47,725 bases of DNA from Stentor coeruleus. Its lineage: Eukaryota; Ciliophora; Heterotrichea; Heterotrichida; Stentoridae. The stretch is from NCBI GenBank assembly GCA_001970955.1, contig MPUH01000529.1, positions 1-47,725 on the forward strand, given 5' to 3'. Shown in pieces: positions 1-10,406 of the stretch (position 1 is its first letter; each line of letters begins with the position of its first letter). The translations under genes were made by a program, and so were the position numbers. The notes beneath the pieces are model-generated. The model saw only the letters and a list, made by a program, of their open reading frames with translations. It did no database searches and was not told the origin of the DNA.

Positions 1-463
1 ATAAAGACCACTACTTTTAGCTTGAGTCAACATAGAGTTAAGAACTATCCATCCTGTTGTTAACTTTTATATAGATTTTTTTTTTATATAAATATATTAG
101 ATTTATAGTAATAGATAAAGTTGGATCCCAAAGCCTAGCCCATGATGCTGTTGGGTAATGAACTGCATCATTTTTTAAAGATTCTGGTGAAAGGGGAATA
201 CGCACAGCATTGAATCCTAAATCAGCGATTTTATTCATAAACCATGTTATACTGTGGCCGATTGTTTGACCATTTACTACATTGGATGTCCATAATCCAT
301 CTGGAGCTCTTGCTGTGGTTTCAAGACCAAACCAATTGATTCCTTTTAGAGTAACAGATACACCACTGTTATAAAGAACACCATTTGTAGCATACCAATT
401 TGCTGAAGAAGCGCTATGGAGGATTGCAAATACAAAGATAAGCCCACAGGAGAATTTATTCAT
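1..463 (-). CDS. GH5-like secreted glycosidase (cellulase family), 3' end off window, interrupted
   Basis: Secreted polysaccharide hydrolase, probably digestive. The protein begins with a signal peptide (hydrophobic run after MNKFSCG, cleavage near SASSA). The start of a GH5 barrel follows: VTLKGINWFGLET, then NAVRIPLSPE (the family's RIPL-type strand) and LWDPTL. The catalytic glutamates lie beyond the left edge. Reading stops at 38-40 because of an AT-rich insert at 61-115. Removing that segment between its two TA dinucleotides joins LWDPTL in frame to TTGWIVLNSMLTQAKSSGLY, which fits the expected helix before the next strand. The family call is inferred from motifs; the interruption is seen directly. 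The break could be an unexcised germline segment, an atypical intron or a real disruption. Confidence 0.75.
61..115 (-). other. 55-nt TA-bounded AT-rich insert inside the GH5 gene (IES-like)
   Basis: A very AT-rich segment lies between TA at 61-62 and TA at 116-117. It lacks GT...AG ends at positions that would restore the frame. Excising 55 nt from TA to TA leaves one TA and exactly restores the GH5 reading frame. TA-flanked precise excision is the known behaviour of internal eliminated sequences in ciliates. Calling this one an IES is inference from a single case. Confidence 0.4.
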
Positions 464-704
464 TATATAATAGGTGAAAAAATATGGTTTAGGAAAATTA
501 CAAGAAGATTCTAGTGAAAATATACTTATAATTGTGGTTGAATTTAGAAAGTTTTATAATATTATAGGTACCTTATTACCTTAAATAACATAAAATTTAG
601 GGTCTTTTTCTTAAAAAATTGCATATCTAAAATCAAAGTATCTAAGATAATCCTATTTCCAATCATCTAAATCTAGTGATTAGTTCATATAAATATAATA
701 AATT

Positions 705-2507
705 CTATTCAGCTACAAATGTCCAATTATTGATTCTTTCATCAATATTAGAAACATCTCCATATAGCTTTTCCGACGGAATCCTCGTGTTAGGAACTTC
801 AAATATCTTAGGAATCGGGGGCTTAAGTTCCTTTCTAAGCACCGAATCCCAGTCCACACCTTTAAAAAACACATGCTGTTTTACTTCTTCAGCATCTCTC
901 ATAGCCCCAAGTCTCTTACTAGGATCTCTTTCCGTTAACTACATGATTTTTACATCTTTAATCAATTCTCGTGCTTCAATAGACAAATATCCTGGTATTT
1001 TCATCTTACCACATTGTATATTATTAATCAACTCATCCTTATTCATCGAAAAATAAGGTGGAATCCCAACAACCATTTCATAAAACACAACTCCTAATAA
1101 ATACCAATCCACAGCTTTTCCATGACCATTTCTTTCAATCATCTCAGGAGCTAAATATGCTAATGATCCACAAAAACTTCTTGCTGCATAATTATCTAAT
1201 ATCCCTTCTTTTGATAAACCAAAATCAGTTAACAAAGCATGACCATCTTTATCCAAAACAATATTATCAGGTTTTAAATCCCTATAAATAATATCATTTC
1301 TATGAAGTTCTTCTAAAGCTAAGACTATTTCACATACATACATTTTCGCTCTAATTTCAGGAAACTTTTTATCTCTCATCAAATGCGTTGATAAATCTCC
1401 TCCAGCACAATAATCTAATATCAAAAACAGTTTCGAAGAAGTTTGAAATGCAAAATTCAAAGATACAATAAAAGGATGTCTTATATAAGTTAAAACATTT
1501 CTTTCAGTTAAAGCGTATTTAATAAGATTCCCTTCCATAATCCTATCTTTTCTAAGAACTTTCATAGCATAAAGTTTCCCTGTGTTTTGTTTAGATACCA
1601 AATACACATCACCAAAACTCCCATGTCCAAGTTCGCATATTCCAACAAAATCATGACATGATATTTTCCCAGCTTCATGTTTATTAGAAAAATCTTGTAT
1701 ACGGAATTTCCTTGCTTCTTTTTTTAATGATGGGGATATACTTGGTCCAGGAAGTGTAATAGTTCTTTTAAGATATTTATGATAATATTGACCTACTGCA
1801 TTAGAACTAACTTCTTCTGGGGTTTTATTATCTATATTTTTTATAGCAAGATTAGGACCTCTAGTTAATAACCATGCTATTATATGCCCATGAGAATTTA
1901 TACTTGCTCTATGAAGAGGGGTGTTACCATTTATATCAATTGCATTTATATCAGCACCTGATCTTACTAGAAGCTGAGAAATTTTCAAATGACCATTAGC
2001 ACATGAAAGATGAAGAGGGATTTCCATTTTACTATTTCTAGCATTGATATGAGTACCTTCACCATAGTCGATAAGATTTTCACATACTTTTAGATAACCT
2101 GAAGTTGATGCTAGGTGTAAGGCTGTGTTTTCATCTGTACCTTTGTAGTTGACATCTGCGGATTGATCGGAACTTGAGAACTTTTCGAGGATGCTTCGGC
2201 AGAGATTCGCGTTGTTGGATTGGGCTGCACTCCATAAAGCCATGCTGTAGTTTTCTCCTTTGAGTTTAGTTGGAGCACATGACATCACAGGAACCTTCTG
2301 TATAAAATGAGATTCACAGCTTTCACTCATCGAATCAATCAATGAATCCTGGAAATCATTGAAATCAAAATCACAACAAACTATAGACTCAGTCTTTATT
2401 GAATACTTAGTTTCTTCTTCATCTAATACCTTTGGAGATTCTGCTGACAGCTTAAAATTGTAACCTTTGTGATTATAAGGTTCCATTGATTTATTATTTG
2501 TATTCAT
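705..2507 (-). CDS. Ankyrin-repeat AGC-type Ser/Thr protein kinase, one 15-nt intron
   Basis: Predicted 595-aa kinase, exons 2507-954 and 938-705. Ankyrin repeats span about residues 86-240 (repeated TALHLA, PLHLSCANGH, TPLHRA). The kinase domain runs from about 286: glycine loop GHGSFGDVY (294-302), lysine K316 in AMK, catalytic loop IIYRDLKPDN (D410), DFG (D428), activation segment SFCGSLAYLAPE. After the intron, LTERDPSKRLG and an AGC C-tail ending INNWTFVAE give a hydrophobic motif with a Thr at the usual phosphosite. All catalytic residues are present, so it should be active. AGC kinases of this type often answer to cyclic nucleotides or lipids; no cNMP-binding domain is seen here, so ankyrin-mediated targeting is inferred. 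It is divergent from the receptor gene at 3322. Confidence 0.9.
939..953 (-). other. 15-nt spliceosomal intron in the AGC kinase
   Basis: The sense sequence is gtaaaaatcatgtag. Removal joins ELIKD to LTERDPSKRLG, the conserved end of the AGC kinase domain. Unspliced, the frame ends at the TAG that forms the acceptor. Length and form match heterotrich mini-introns. Confidence 0.92.
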
Positions 2508-3321
2508 ATTGTAATTCTAGCATAATTCATCTAGTTTATTTATTTATCAAATTTGTAAAAGCTTAAGGGTATGAAAATAAAGGTAAAACTAGTTGGTGGG
2601 GGGTGTCTTGAAGATCATATTTTCGATTTGGTGCTTGTCGTTACATAAATTTGTCATGTGAATATCAAGTGAAGTTGTTGTTCTTCTGTCTGAAAATAGA
2701 AAATCGATGATGGAGATTTATTTTTGGTAATATAAGAATCTTGCAAAGGTATTAGAAATTAGGGAAAATGTAAAGACTCTAAACTATAGAAGGTGAGATT
2801 TTCTGAGTTTGAATATATGCAAACTTTAGGGTTTTTGAGTTTTTTTCTCTAATAGGTACTATTCTGTCAATAGTTCTTGAGTTTTTAATATCTGATCAGG
2901 TAAATTCATATAATATTAAAACATGGGTTAATTAAATGTATTTTAGGTTGTAAATGCATAGAATAATATCCCAATTCCATAGAAATTATTCAGGAGATTA
3001 ATACAAAGAATTATATAATTCTCAAACCTTTTTAGTCTTAAAATTTCACAGTAATTCCTTCAAATAAAAAATTCCTCTATAAAAAAGGAGCCAATACACA
3101 ATGTTTAAATATAAATACAATATCTTATCGAATAAATAAAATAACTATTAAATTTCTATATATTTTTATTTTGCTATTCAAAACAATATTTTCAAGCTCT
3201 GAAATAAAATCATATTATAAATAAAACTTAGTTTTATCTGGAATTTGTATATTAGGGAATTTTATTTTTCTCTGATTTAGCCGGTGAAAAAATATTAACA
3301 TCAGCAAGAGAATATAGTATT
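2508..3321. other. Divergent intergenic region, kinase / 7TM receptor
   Basis: No coding sequence seen. On the plus strand it is G/T-rich up to about 2900 and A/C-rich after about 2960. Each half is therefore A/C-rich in the sense of the gene it precedes, consistent with two separate promoters back to back. Confidence 0.5.
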
Positions 3322-4218
3322 ATGGTATACGGAATTTCAGATGGGAAGCTAGAAGATATATATGTTTCAAATGCTATTGCAAGTATACTCTCTATCTTAG
3401 GTTGTGCTTTTATAATATCAATGTATTTAATCTTCAAGGATCTAAGGAAACTTGCCTTTAAGCTTATTGCAGTTCTCAGTGTATTCGATCTGATTAACGC
3501 AATATCTTTTATGATCCCAACATACAACCAAGGAATAAGCGATGAGATTTGTATCATCCAAGGGATTTTGATGAATTTTTCAACATTCGGTGCTATACTT
3601 TGGACAAGTTTTATAGCAATCACACTCTATGCTATAGTTGTCAAATCGTATTTAAACATAGAATGGCTTATGAAGAGATATATAATATTCGATATTTTTG
3701 TTGCTATGGCTATAACTGCGATACCTAATATACTAGAATCTCGGAATTCAAGTAATGGATTCTGTTGGCTTTATCAAGGAGCTCATCCAGGAAGGTATAC
3801 TTTTCGTTTTTTAACATTTTTAGTCCCACTTTGGGTTGTTTTAACTATAAACCTTAGCCTTTATGTTGTTGTCTTTAGGCATTTAAGGGGAGGAATAGGA
3901 GGGGAAGATGCTAAAATTCGTAAACAACTCAGTAAGAAAATTGGAATTTATCCTTTGATTATATTTTTTTGCTATTTGCCTTATACTATAAAAGGAATTA
4001 TTGAAGTTCAAGGTCTCTGGGATGAATTTATTTATGAGTATTATTTTACATTAATAGCTGGGGTTATTCGGTGTCTTATTGGATTGCTTAATGCTTTTGC
4101 GTATGGATTCACAAAAAATGTAAGGAAAAAACTTAAGCATTTTTGTTCAAAAAATAAATACGATCAGAATAAAAGTACCTTAATGACTGATATGGATAAA
4201 AAAAATAATTATAATTAA
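3322..4218 (+). CDS. Seven-TM receptor, cAMP receptor-like (Dicty_CAR-type) GPCR
   Basis: A 298-aa membrane protein with seven hydrophobic helices at about 15-37, 47-66, 82-108, 119-139, 163-187, 208-230 and 243-265. Cys77 at the start of TM3 and Cys148 in loop 2 (FCWLY) form the pair typical of GPCRs. The loop-2 Cys-Trp motif, the KLIAVLSVFDL segment in TM2 and the LNAFAYGF end of TM7 resemble the slime mould cAMP-receptor and related protist family. The C-tail is short, basic and polar, as expected for a cytoplasmic tail. Ligand unknown. It would signal through G proteins at the plasma membrane or cilia. Family call is from motifs; whether it binds a nucleotide cannot be read from sequence. 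Confidence 0.8.
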   Translation: MVYGISDGKLEDIYVSNAIASILSILGCAFIISMYLIFKDLRKLAFKLIAVLSVFDLINAISFMIPTYNQGISDEICIIQGILMNFSTFGAILWTSFIAITLYAIVVKSYLNIEWLMKRYIIFDIFVAMAITAIPNILESRNSSNGFCWLYQGAHPGRYTFRFLTFLVPLWVVLTINLSLYVVVFRHLRGGIGGEDAKIRKQLSKKIGIYPLIIFFCYLPYTIKGIIEVQGLWDEFIYEYYFTLIAGVIRCLIGLLNAFAYGFTKNVRKKLKHFCSKNKYDQNKSTLMTDMDKKNNYN

Positions 4219-5611
4219 TTAAGCTACTCATAAAAAATCAATAATCTTTTTTAGGTGATACACAACTAACTTTTCTCTGTGGGATGATTTTTGTGCTACT
4301 CCTGTTTTTATTATACTAACTTGAGAAGCTTTTTGATAGAGCTTCGAATCAAAGTCTATTAGCAACTCATATTGGCATTTTGATTTTATTGATTGAGATT
4401 TTTGAATGTGTCAATAATTTTATTAATATTTTTAGCTATACGGATATGTATAATGATAGATGCTTTGGGATTTGTCAATGATTTGTTATGTTTAAGCAAT
4501 TCTTTTAAATTTTTCAGTTTGAAAAAGGAAAATATTTACTTATGTTTATTATATGTCAAAGGGTATATATTAAATTTTAATGCATTGACTAATGAGTGAC
4601 ATTAAATTAACAGTTTTTTATTATGAGTCAAATGCTTTTAACAGTTTTAAAATTTGAAGGGTTTTTGTAAGAGATTATAAAATTTAGGATTTTGTAGGAA
4701 TTTATTATATTAAGTTTTTATGATTTATGTGTTAAATAAATCTCATTGAGACAATTTGAGTATTTTTTAATTATGAAATGCTTAGATTGAGCTAGATAAT
4801 ATTAATTACGGTCTTTTGTGTAAAATATAAATTTTTATTGAGGACTTAGAAAAATAATGCAAGAAGCTTACAATATTATGATTCAAGACACTAGTGAGTG
4901 TTTTAGGTGAAATTAATTTTAAAGTTAATCACTGATTGAGTAAATAAACCTAAATTTTAATGCAAAAATATGAATCAACTAAAAAAACTTACATGCTTAG
5001 CATATAAATAATTTTGTATTATTATACAAATATAATATTATGCATCAAAAGCTAAATTCATATAATATCTATCAATATCATAAAGCTGATTTTATCATAT
5101 AACTTGAAAAACTCATCTAATTATTACTAAAATATAACCTAAACTTGCTTTGTATAAAATTATTCTAAACTCATAATATAATATTTAAGTCTCCAGCTTT
5201 TCCTTCTAAAAAAACCATAAAACTCTAATACTGCCTATCCCAAATCAAATATTTTCCCATAAATCCATTAAAATATCACATTCCCCTTTCAAAAATTATA
5301 AACTATTTATCCTAAAACATTTAACTCATCCTATTTTAAATCCTTTTATACCTATTTCTATCCATACCAAAAACTCAATACATTATTTAATAAAATCATT
5401 CAATGAAAAATTGGCTAAATCATGCCAAATGCAATAATTCTTTCTAATTTCTTTGAAAGTCAATCTTTTCGACTACAAAAAAATTGATCACCCAAATAAA
5501 TTTCAATATGTCAGAAATCTTTTGATCGTCAAGTAAAGGGAACAGAATTAAAGTTTTTATTTAAAACATTAACTATACTTATCTTTATACATAATAAGAT
5601 TTGTTTGTTTG
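4219..5611. other. Intergenic, no supported gene
   Basis: AT-rich. The stretch 5100-5560 is A/C-rich on the plus strand, the signature seen downstream of minus-strand genes here, and so fits the small minus gene at 5612. An open frame at 4393-4599 has no ATG start and is not called. Confidence 0.5.
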
Positions 5612-5848
5612 TTAAAATTCAGCGCTCACTGCATTTGATGAAGTTAGAATTGCATTTCCTAAATGTTTAGCCATCATACGTTTTTTGTATGAAATATTTG
5701 TTTGGAGCTTTAATTTTGGGGCTTCAAGCGCTTTGTTTTCATAAATTTGTCGCTTCATGTCAACTATAAAGTCTTTTTTAGTACTTTCTTGAATATAAAT
5801 TTCTTTTAGTATCTGAGCTTTAGACTTCTTAGTCAAACATGCGCCCAT
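5612..5848 (-). CDS. Small hypothetical protein with N-terminal MGAC acylation signal
   Basis: A 78-aa ORF in the A-rich ATGG start context common in this window. It begins MGACLTKK: Gly2 and Cys4 make myristoylation and palmitoylation plausible, so a membrane-tethered protein is inferred. The rest is a mostly helical, basic sequence without a recognised domain. It ends in TAA. Composition of the flanks supports a minus-strand transcription unit. It could also be a spurious ORF. Confidence 0.5.
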   Translation of the reverse strand: MGACLTKKSKAQILKEIYIQESTKKDFIVDMKRQIYENKALEAPKLKLQTNISYKKRMMAKHLGNAILTSSNAVSAEF

Positions 5849-6896
5849 TTTATGATTATTGTATCGTCATAATTCAAGATGCATGGTGCATAAAATAAAA
5901 GCATGTATATTAATTTTATTCGTTTTAAAGACTTTTTCAATACTTTTTATTGATAAAAAATTGATAAGCTATGATTTTTATTGAATTGTAGGTTTTATAT
6001 TAGAAGGAATATAATAAATTTTAAGGGTTAAAGTATTTAGGATATGAAATGATGATAATAATATATGGGATAACTTATTAATATAATTTTTAATAAATAA
6101 AAGAGGTTAGATGCTTATTTGGTGATTTTTTATAGTTTTAGTGGAGTTATTTTTAAGTAGTTAAGTTTGATAAGGATTTAAGTAATTTTTAGTGGAACCT
6201 TGTGTGAGTTATTAATAAAATAAAATATTTTATTTTGTGTTTGGATGTGTAATTAAGTAATTTTTAGTGGAACCTTGTGTGAGTTATTAATAAAATAAAA
6301 TATTTTATTTTGTGTTTGGATGTGTAAATAGATTATTTCTGATGTTTTAATATGATTAAGAAATAAATATATATTGAATATTATGTAATATTGTGAATAA
6401 TCATTTAGAAATACTATTACAAAAATTGACAAGTTGATGTGGAAAATTGTATATTAATTAAATTGATTTATTTAAGAGTAAGCTTTTTATAAAAATATAG
6501 TTGCATAAAACAATTTACTATAGAGTAAAATCTTAAATTTATTTATTACATTTGAATTAAGATAATAGAAATATCAGTACTAAAATTTTTTTCCACTTTA
6601 TAAAATTAAATTAGTATCGAATTTTCGCTGTACCAAAGAATTTATCTATACTATAAAGGTAATAACTTTCTTAGATTCACTTTGATTTTTAATTTAAATT
6701 TGATATTTTTCAAATTTTGGCATGCTGTGAGGGGAAAATATTAACACAAATTTTATGGAAGATTTCAGTAGCTTTCAGTGCAAATAGCATTGAAATAAGT
6801 TTCTTGCATTATAATAATGCTAAATATTTAATATTTTCGTATACTGGTTTGTGAAAATATACATGAAAATTTAAATAAATTCAAATTATAAATATA
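5849..6896. other. Intergenic with one tandem duplication
   Basis: AT-rich, no coding sequence seen. It contains the 75-bp direct duplication listed separately at about 6181-6330. Confidence 0.5.
6181..6330. repeat. Tandem direct duplication, 2 x 75 bp
   Basis: Two adjacent near-identical copies starting at 6181 and 6256, each beginning agtaatttttagtggaacct. They differ only at the very end. No N separates them. Could be a natural tandem duplication or an unresolved assembly overlap. Confidence 0.85.
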
Positions 6897-7103
6897 ATGT
6901 TGCGCGTAATTATAGAGAAACACTCAGAGAAAAGTGAAGATATTGAAGATAAAAATACACAGTGCAAACACAAACTTGTTCATCCACGAGTTCTTAAGGC
7001 TTTGGAGAAAAATAGTTCTAATAGCCCCTTACTTCTTATAAAAGATGCTCATCAGCCTCAAAATGGAGATTTAAGAATGAAATGTAGTTGCAATTGTAAC
7101 TAA
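6897..7103 (+). CDS. Small hypothetical protein with Cys-rich C-terminus
   Basis: A 68-aa ORF with higher GC than its flanks and a protein-like composition. A charged N-terminal half (EKHSEKSEDIEDKN) is followed by a basic helix-like segment (VLKALEKN) and a C-terminus ending MKCSCNCN. No signal peptide or TM segment. Function not recognised. It ends in TAA. Clustered terminal cysteines may bind metal or be lipidated; that is inference. Confidence 0.45.
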   Translation: MLRVIIEKHSEKSEDIEDKNTQCKHKLVHPRVLKALEKNSSNSPLLLIKDAHQPQNGDLRMKCSCNCN

Positions 7104-7436
7104 ATTTAACCATAATACCATTCTCCATAATATTTAAACTTTTTCTATAAGCTGGTAACACAGTTAATATGCTTAAATTTAAATAATTTATCTATGGTTA
7201 TTAATGCCATTTTTATGAGATTTTTCACATAATCGAAGTAGTATATAAGTTGTATTCCTTTACTTTATCCTAATATTCTTATATAGCATAATGCTTTAAA
7301 CTAAAATATAATAATTCTTGGATACAAAAATCACTTCGTATATGCTTATTTTTTTGTTTCATTTAATATGAAGATTTTTATATAGTTTAATTAATTATAG
7401 GATTCTATATATATTAATCTACCTTAATAAAATCAA
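7104..7436. other. Intergenic, upstream of tRNA-Glu
   Basis: AT-rich, nothing further recognised. Confidence 0.4.
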
Positions 7437-7508
7437 TCCGCATTAGTCTAGATGGTTAGGATAGCTGGCTTTCACCCAGCAGACCCGGGTTCGAGTCCCG
7501 GATGCGGA
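7437..7508 (+). tRNA. tRNA-Glu (anticodon UUC)
   Basis: A 72-nt cloverleaf. Acceptor stem TCCGCAT at 7437-7443 pairs with ATGCGGA at 7502-7508. The anticodon loop CTTTCAC carries TTC. The T arm is cccgg-gttcgag-tcccgg and the D arm contains tagatggttagga (internal promoter boxes A and B). No intron and no encoded CCA. A T-rich run follows at about 7515, suitable for Pol III termination. Confidence 0.95.
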
Positions 7509-8623
7509 AAATTTTTATGTTTTTTTTTATTGTCGATTTTAGATGCTATTTAGATAATCAAAATAGACTTATAAAGTAAATAGGTATATAAACAAAGGAA
7601 TTTATTTGTATAATACTTTAAATTGATTGTATGATAAGGATAATATAATAATTTTTTATAATACTTTAAATTGATTGTATGATAAGGACAATATAATAAT
7701 TTTTTATATGAGAAAATTTTTATATGATTATATTGTAATCGATTTTTGCTAAAGTAGAGTATATATATTTATAAAAGTTCATAATTCATCAACTTTATGT
7801 TTGTTTATATTATATTAGGCTTTGTGGTTTATTGAAAAGGACTTCTTTTTGGATTGTTTGGAAAATTATTTTTTATTTATGGATTATTGAGTATTAAATA
7901 TTTTAGTGGTAGTGCTAAAGTTCCTGAAGTTTGAAATTAAATCAAATTAATTAAGATAGCATCAGAGGCATTTTTTTTTAAGTTAAGTATTATGGGCATA
8001 TAATTTTTTATTTTTAGCTTAATTCTTTTAAGATGATTCTGTAATAATATTTCTATTGTAATTCTATATTAATAGATTAAGATTATTTTATCTAGATACA
8101 CAGTATAAAGAATGATAATTTTCCTTTTTCTATATAATTATGAATAAAAAAAATGCTCGTATGAAAATCAAATTAAAACCTTTACTGTAGAATTCAGTTT
8201 TTTTATCGTTAATGATATATATTTTATTCATACTATACAATTTATATAAAAATATCTAATTATGATGGAATTCTTAACCAAATACAGTGCCAAATAATTT
8301 CATAATAAGCTTTAGTAGAAATCAAAAATATATCTTAAGTTAAATTTGCTAAAATACTATAAAGTATAAGTATAAAAAATATAAAAACTATTTTAAAGAT
8401 TGAACATAATATGAAAAGAGCAAAGTATAGCAAAAAAATATTTGATTCTCTAATATGACTTTGAAATCATCTAGTACTTTTATCACACAATCTTTCCACA
8501 TAACCTAAATTTCAAATCCTAAACTATACATCAAAAAGTATTAAAAAAATACATTATCCTCTAAAATTTTATTTGATAATGCTGGCAAAATAAAATCAAG
8601 AGTATTCATTTCTAGAATCATAA
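7509..8623. other. Intergenic with one tandem duplication
   Basis: AT-rich. It holds a Pol III-type T run just after the tRNA and the 48-bp duplication at 7611. The last 180 bp before 8624 are A/C-rich, as upstream of other plus genes. No coding sequence seen. Confidence 0.45.
7611..7706. repeat. Tandem direct duplication, 2 x 48 bp
   Basis: Adjacent copies at 7611 and 7659, each beginning taatactttaaattgattgt, with one visible T/C difference (ataaggataat vs ataaggacaat). The difference argues for a real, slightly diverged duplication. Confidence 0.85.
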
Positions 8624-9472
8624 ATGGAAGGTATTAGTTATCAGGAGACATACAAAGAAATAACTGAAGAATTAGAATACCTCACATCCATCCCTATCAT
8701 CCTCGGACTCTTACTTTTATGTTCTTTATTCAAGCATAAATCATCAGTAAGTTCCTGGGAACTAATTCGCATAACAATCCCAATCCTCTATCTTTACACA
8801 GCTATCATCTACTGCTCCTGGCCTTTAGCATTTGTTCATCTATTTTATGCCTTGCTTTTTATCCCTAACTTCGAGCTCTTAGCAATAGGTGACCTATCAT
8901 CATCCATCTTATATTTCTTCTATTCCTACTCCCCAATGACTTTATGCCTTTCATGTTTACTTCTTTTTACTATGGCAGCACCTGATTCTAATTCATTTCC
9001 AGCTCCTTATATCTTATCATCATTTACATTTACTATAGTAAATCGTTTAAAACTTATATTTAGAAGACAAAGTGATAGGGAATCTTTAGATATTCATGTA
9101 AGGGATATTTAGTTTTTATTGTTAAAATACATACCTTGCTTTATATCGATAGGACATTTTGTAATTTTCGCTTATTATGATAATAAGTTTTATATTGACC
9201 ATATTGTTTGTGCTGCAGTTTTTCTTGTATCTTTTAAGCAAGAAGAACATTTTATTGAAATAAAAGAACATGTGCAAATGCCTGTTAAGAAACCTAAGAA
9301 AATTGAATATGAACAGGTTTTTGAACTTAGGCCTGAACTTGATGGAGGGAAACAAGGAATATCCCCTTTGCCTTATTATATGGATGATGATGGAGATGTT
9401 GCTAATGAATTTTATGAGGAAGTCGGTAGGAAATTCGTTAAGATTCATGAATCAAGATTGAAGAAGGTATAA
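8624..9472 (+). CDS. Multi-pass membrane protein of unknown function, one 15-nt intron
   Basis: Exons 8624-9097 and 9113-9472 give 277 aa. Hydrophobic segments lie near residues 20-37, 47-66, 68-100 and 104-122, and a further one after the intron (about 158-198, FLLLKYIPCFISIGHFVIF and following). The C-terminal 80 residues are charged and cytosolic-looking. Unspliced, the frame ends in TAG at the acceptor; spliced, two hydrophobic halves join into one protein. Not recognised as a known family. Start context aaATGG. Confidence 0.75.
9098..9112 (+). other. 15-nt spliceosomal intron
   Basis: gtaagggatatttag. Its removal fuses the open frames on either side (ESLDIH to FLLLKYIPCF). It has the same length, GTA start, TAG end and A at position 10 as the kinase intron at 939-953. 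Confidence 0.88.
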
Positions 9473-9699
9473 ATTAGGTAAATTTATAAGATAAGATATT
9501 GTGTGAGAAAATAGAGTTAGGCTTTTAGGAAGTGATTTGTGATAAATTTTATTGAAAATAGGAGTTTGATTAGGGTTTTTTGTATTGTAATTTAGATAAA
9601 AATTTTGAATTATGGGATAAGGTTTTTTGAGTTAGAAGATATTAGATAAATGATTTAAAATAGACTATGTATTTGAGGATAGTTATTAACTGCTTTTAG

Positions 9700-10359
9700 T
9701 TATTGAAAATACCAAGAAAATAGGTAGCAAGATGAAATAAAAGCTATGTTCCTACAAGAATAATGGAAAAAACCTTTATAAATCCCAAATATTCCTTCTT
9801 CAGAAATAGTTCTCGATATGCAATCTTTAACTCCAAAATACTTTCCACTGCATTGAAGTCTAGTCCTAACATTCTCAAAAGGAAAAGAAAATACAATAGC
9901 AGGTATAGCAGTCATTACAAGAGCTTTACCCCTATCATAATTATGGTTTTTTGTTATGCTATTGATTTCTTTTAGTGGAACAGTAGAAATCAGTTGCCTA
10001 AAATAATTACACCACATTCCTCTCATTAAAAAGAGATTTCTTTGACCTAATAAATCTTTTGTGATATCTATAATTCCTTTCCCTGGATTTAATTGAACTC
10101 TTGTTAAAATATGATCAAGTGGAGAAAATGCTAAAACCAAGGCTGATGCAACAAGAAAATCATATCCGTCATCAATATTTTGTTCAGATAAAAATATTGA
10201 ACCACCATATACAGATATAATCCTAGCAGCTGCTATTCCGCTTCCAGAGTACATTTTAGTAAATTGTCTTGTGCTAGATCCTGCAATTCTATGGACTTTA
10301 AGATAATCAAATGGTAATGATAGACAGTGGCCAAATAAGGCCATTATAGTTAAGTCCAT
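9700..10359 (-). CDS. Mitochondrial carrier family (SLC25-like) protein, short and divergent
   Basis: A 219-aa protein with three degenerate carrier repeats. Signature P-x-D/E-x-x-K/R appears as PFDYLK (16-21), PLDHIL (80-85, last residue not basic) and PFENVR (160-165). The last is followed by TRLQ and a matching EEGIFGIYKGF segment; FLMRGMWCNYFRQ marks the second repeat. The family is usually near 300 aa, so the connecting loops are shortened or an N-terminal part is lost. It should sit in the mitochondrial inner membrane. Substrate cannot be told; the weak second signature could mean atypical gating. Start context aaATGG; 47 bp separate it from the divergent ORF at 10407. Confidence 0.75.
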   Translation of the reverse strand: MDLTIMALFGHCLSLPFDYLKVHRIAGSSTRQFTKMYSGSGIAAARIISVYGGSIFLSEQNIDDGYDFLVASALVLAFSPLDHILTRVQLNPGKGIIDITKDLLGQRNLFLMRGMWCNYFRQLISTVPLKEINSITKNHNYDRGKALVMTAIPAIVFSFPFENVRTRLQCSGKYFGVKDCISRTISEEGIFGIYKGFFHYSCRNIAFISSCYLFSWYFQ

Positions 10360-10406
10360 TTATATCATAAGCTACTTACTCTTTTTCCTCTCATTTTATT
10401 AATAAA

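Noticed and set aside
37..116. Conventional mini-intron as explanation for the GH5 break
   Set aside because: The only GT on the sense strand is gttaacaacag, 11 nt, and using it leads straight to a stop. No 15/16-nt GT...AG segment restores the frame; only the TA-to-TA deletion does.
4393..4599. Open plus-strand frame of 68 codons
   Set aside because: It begins at TTG, not ATG, is very AT-rich with hydrophobic low-complexity translation, and ends in TGA. Composition alone explains it.
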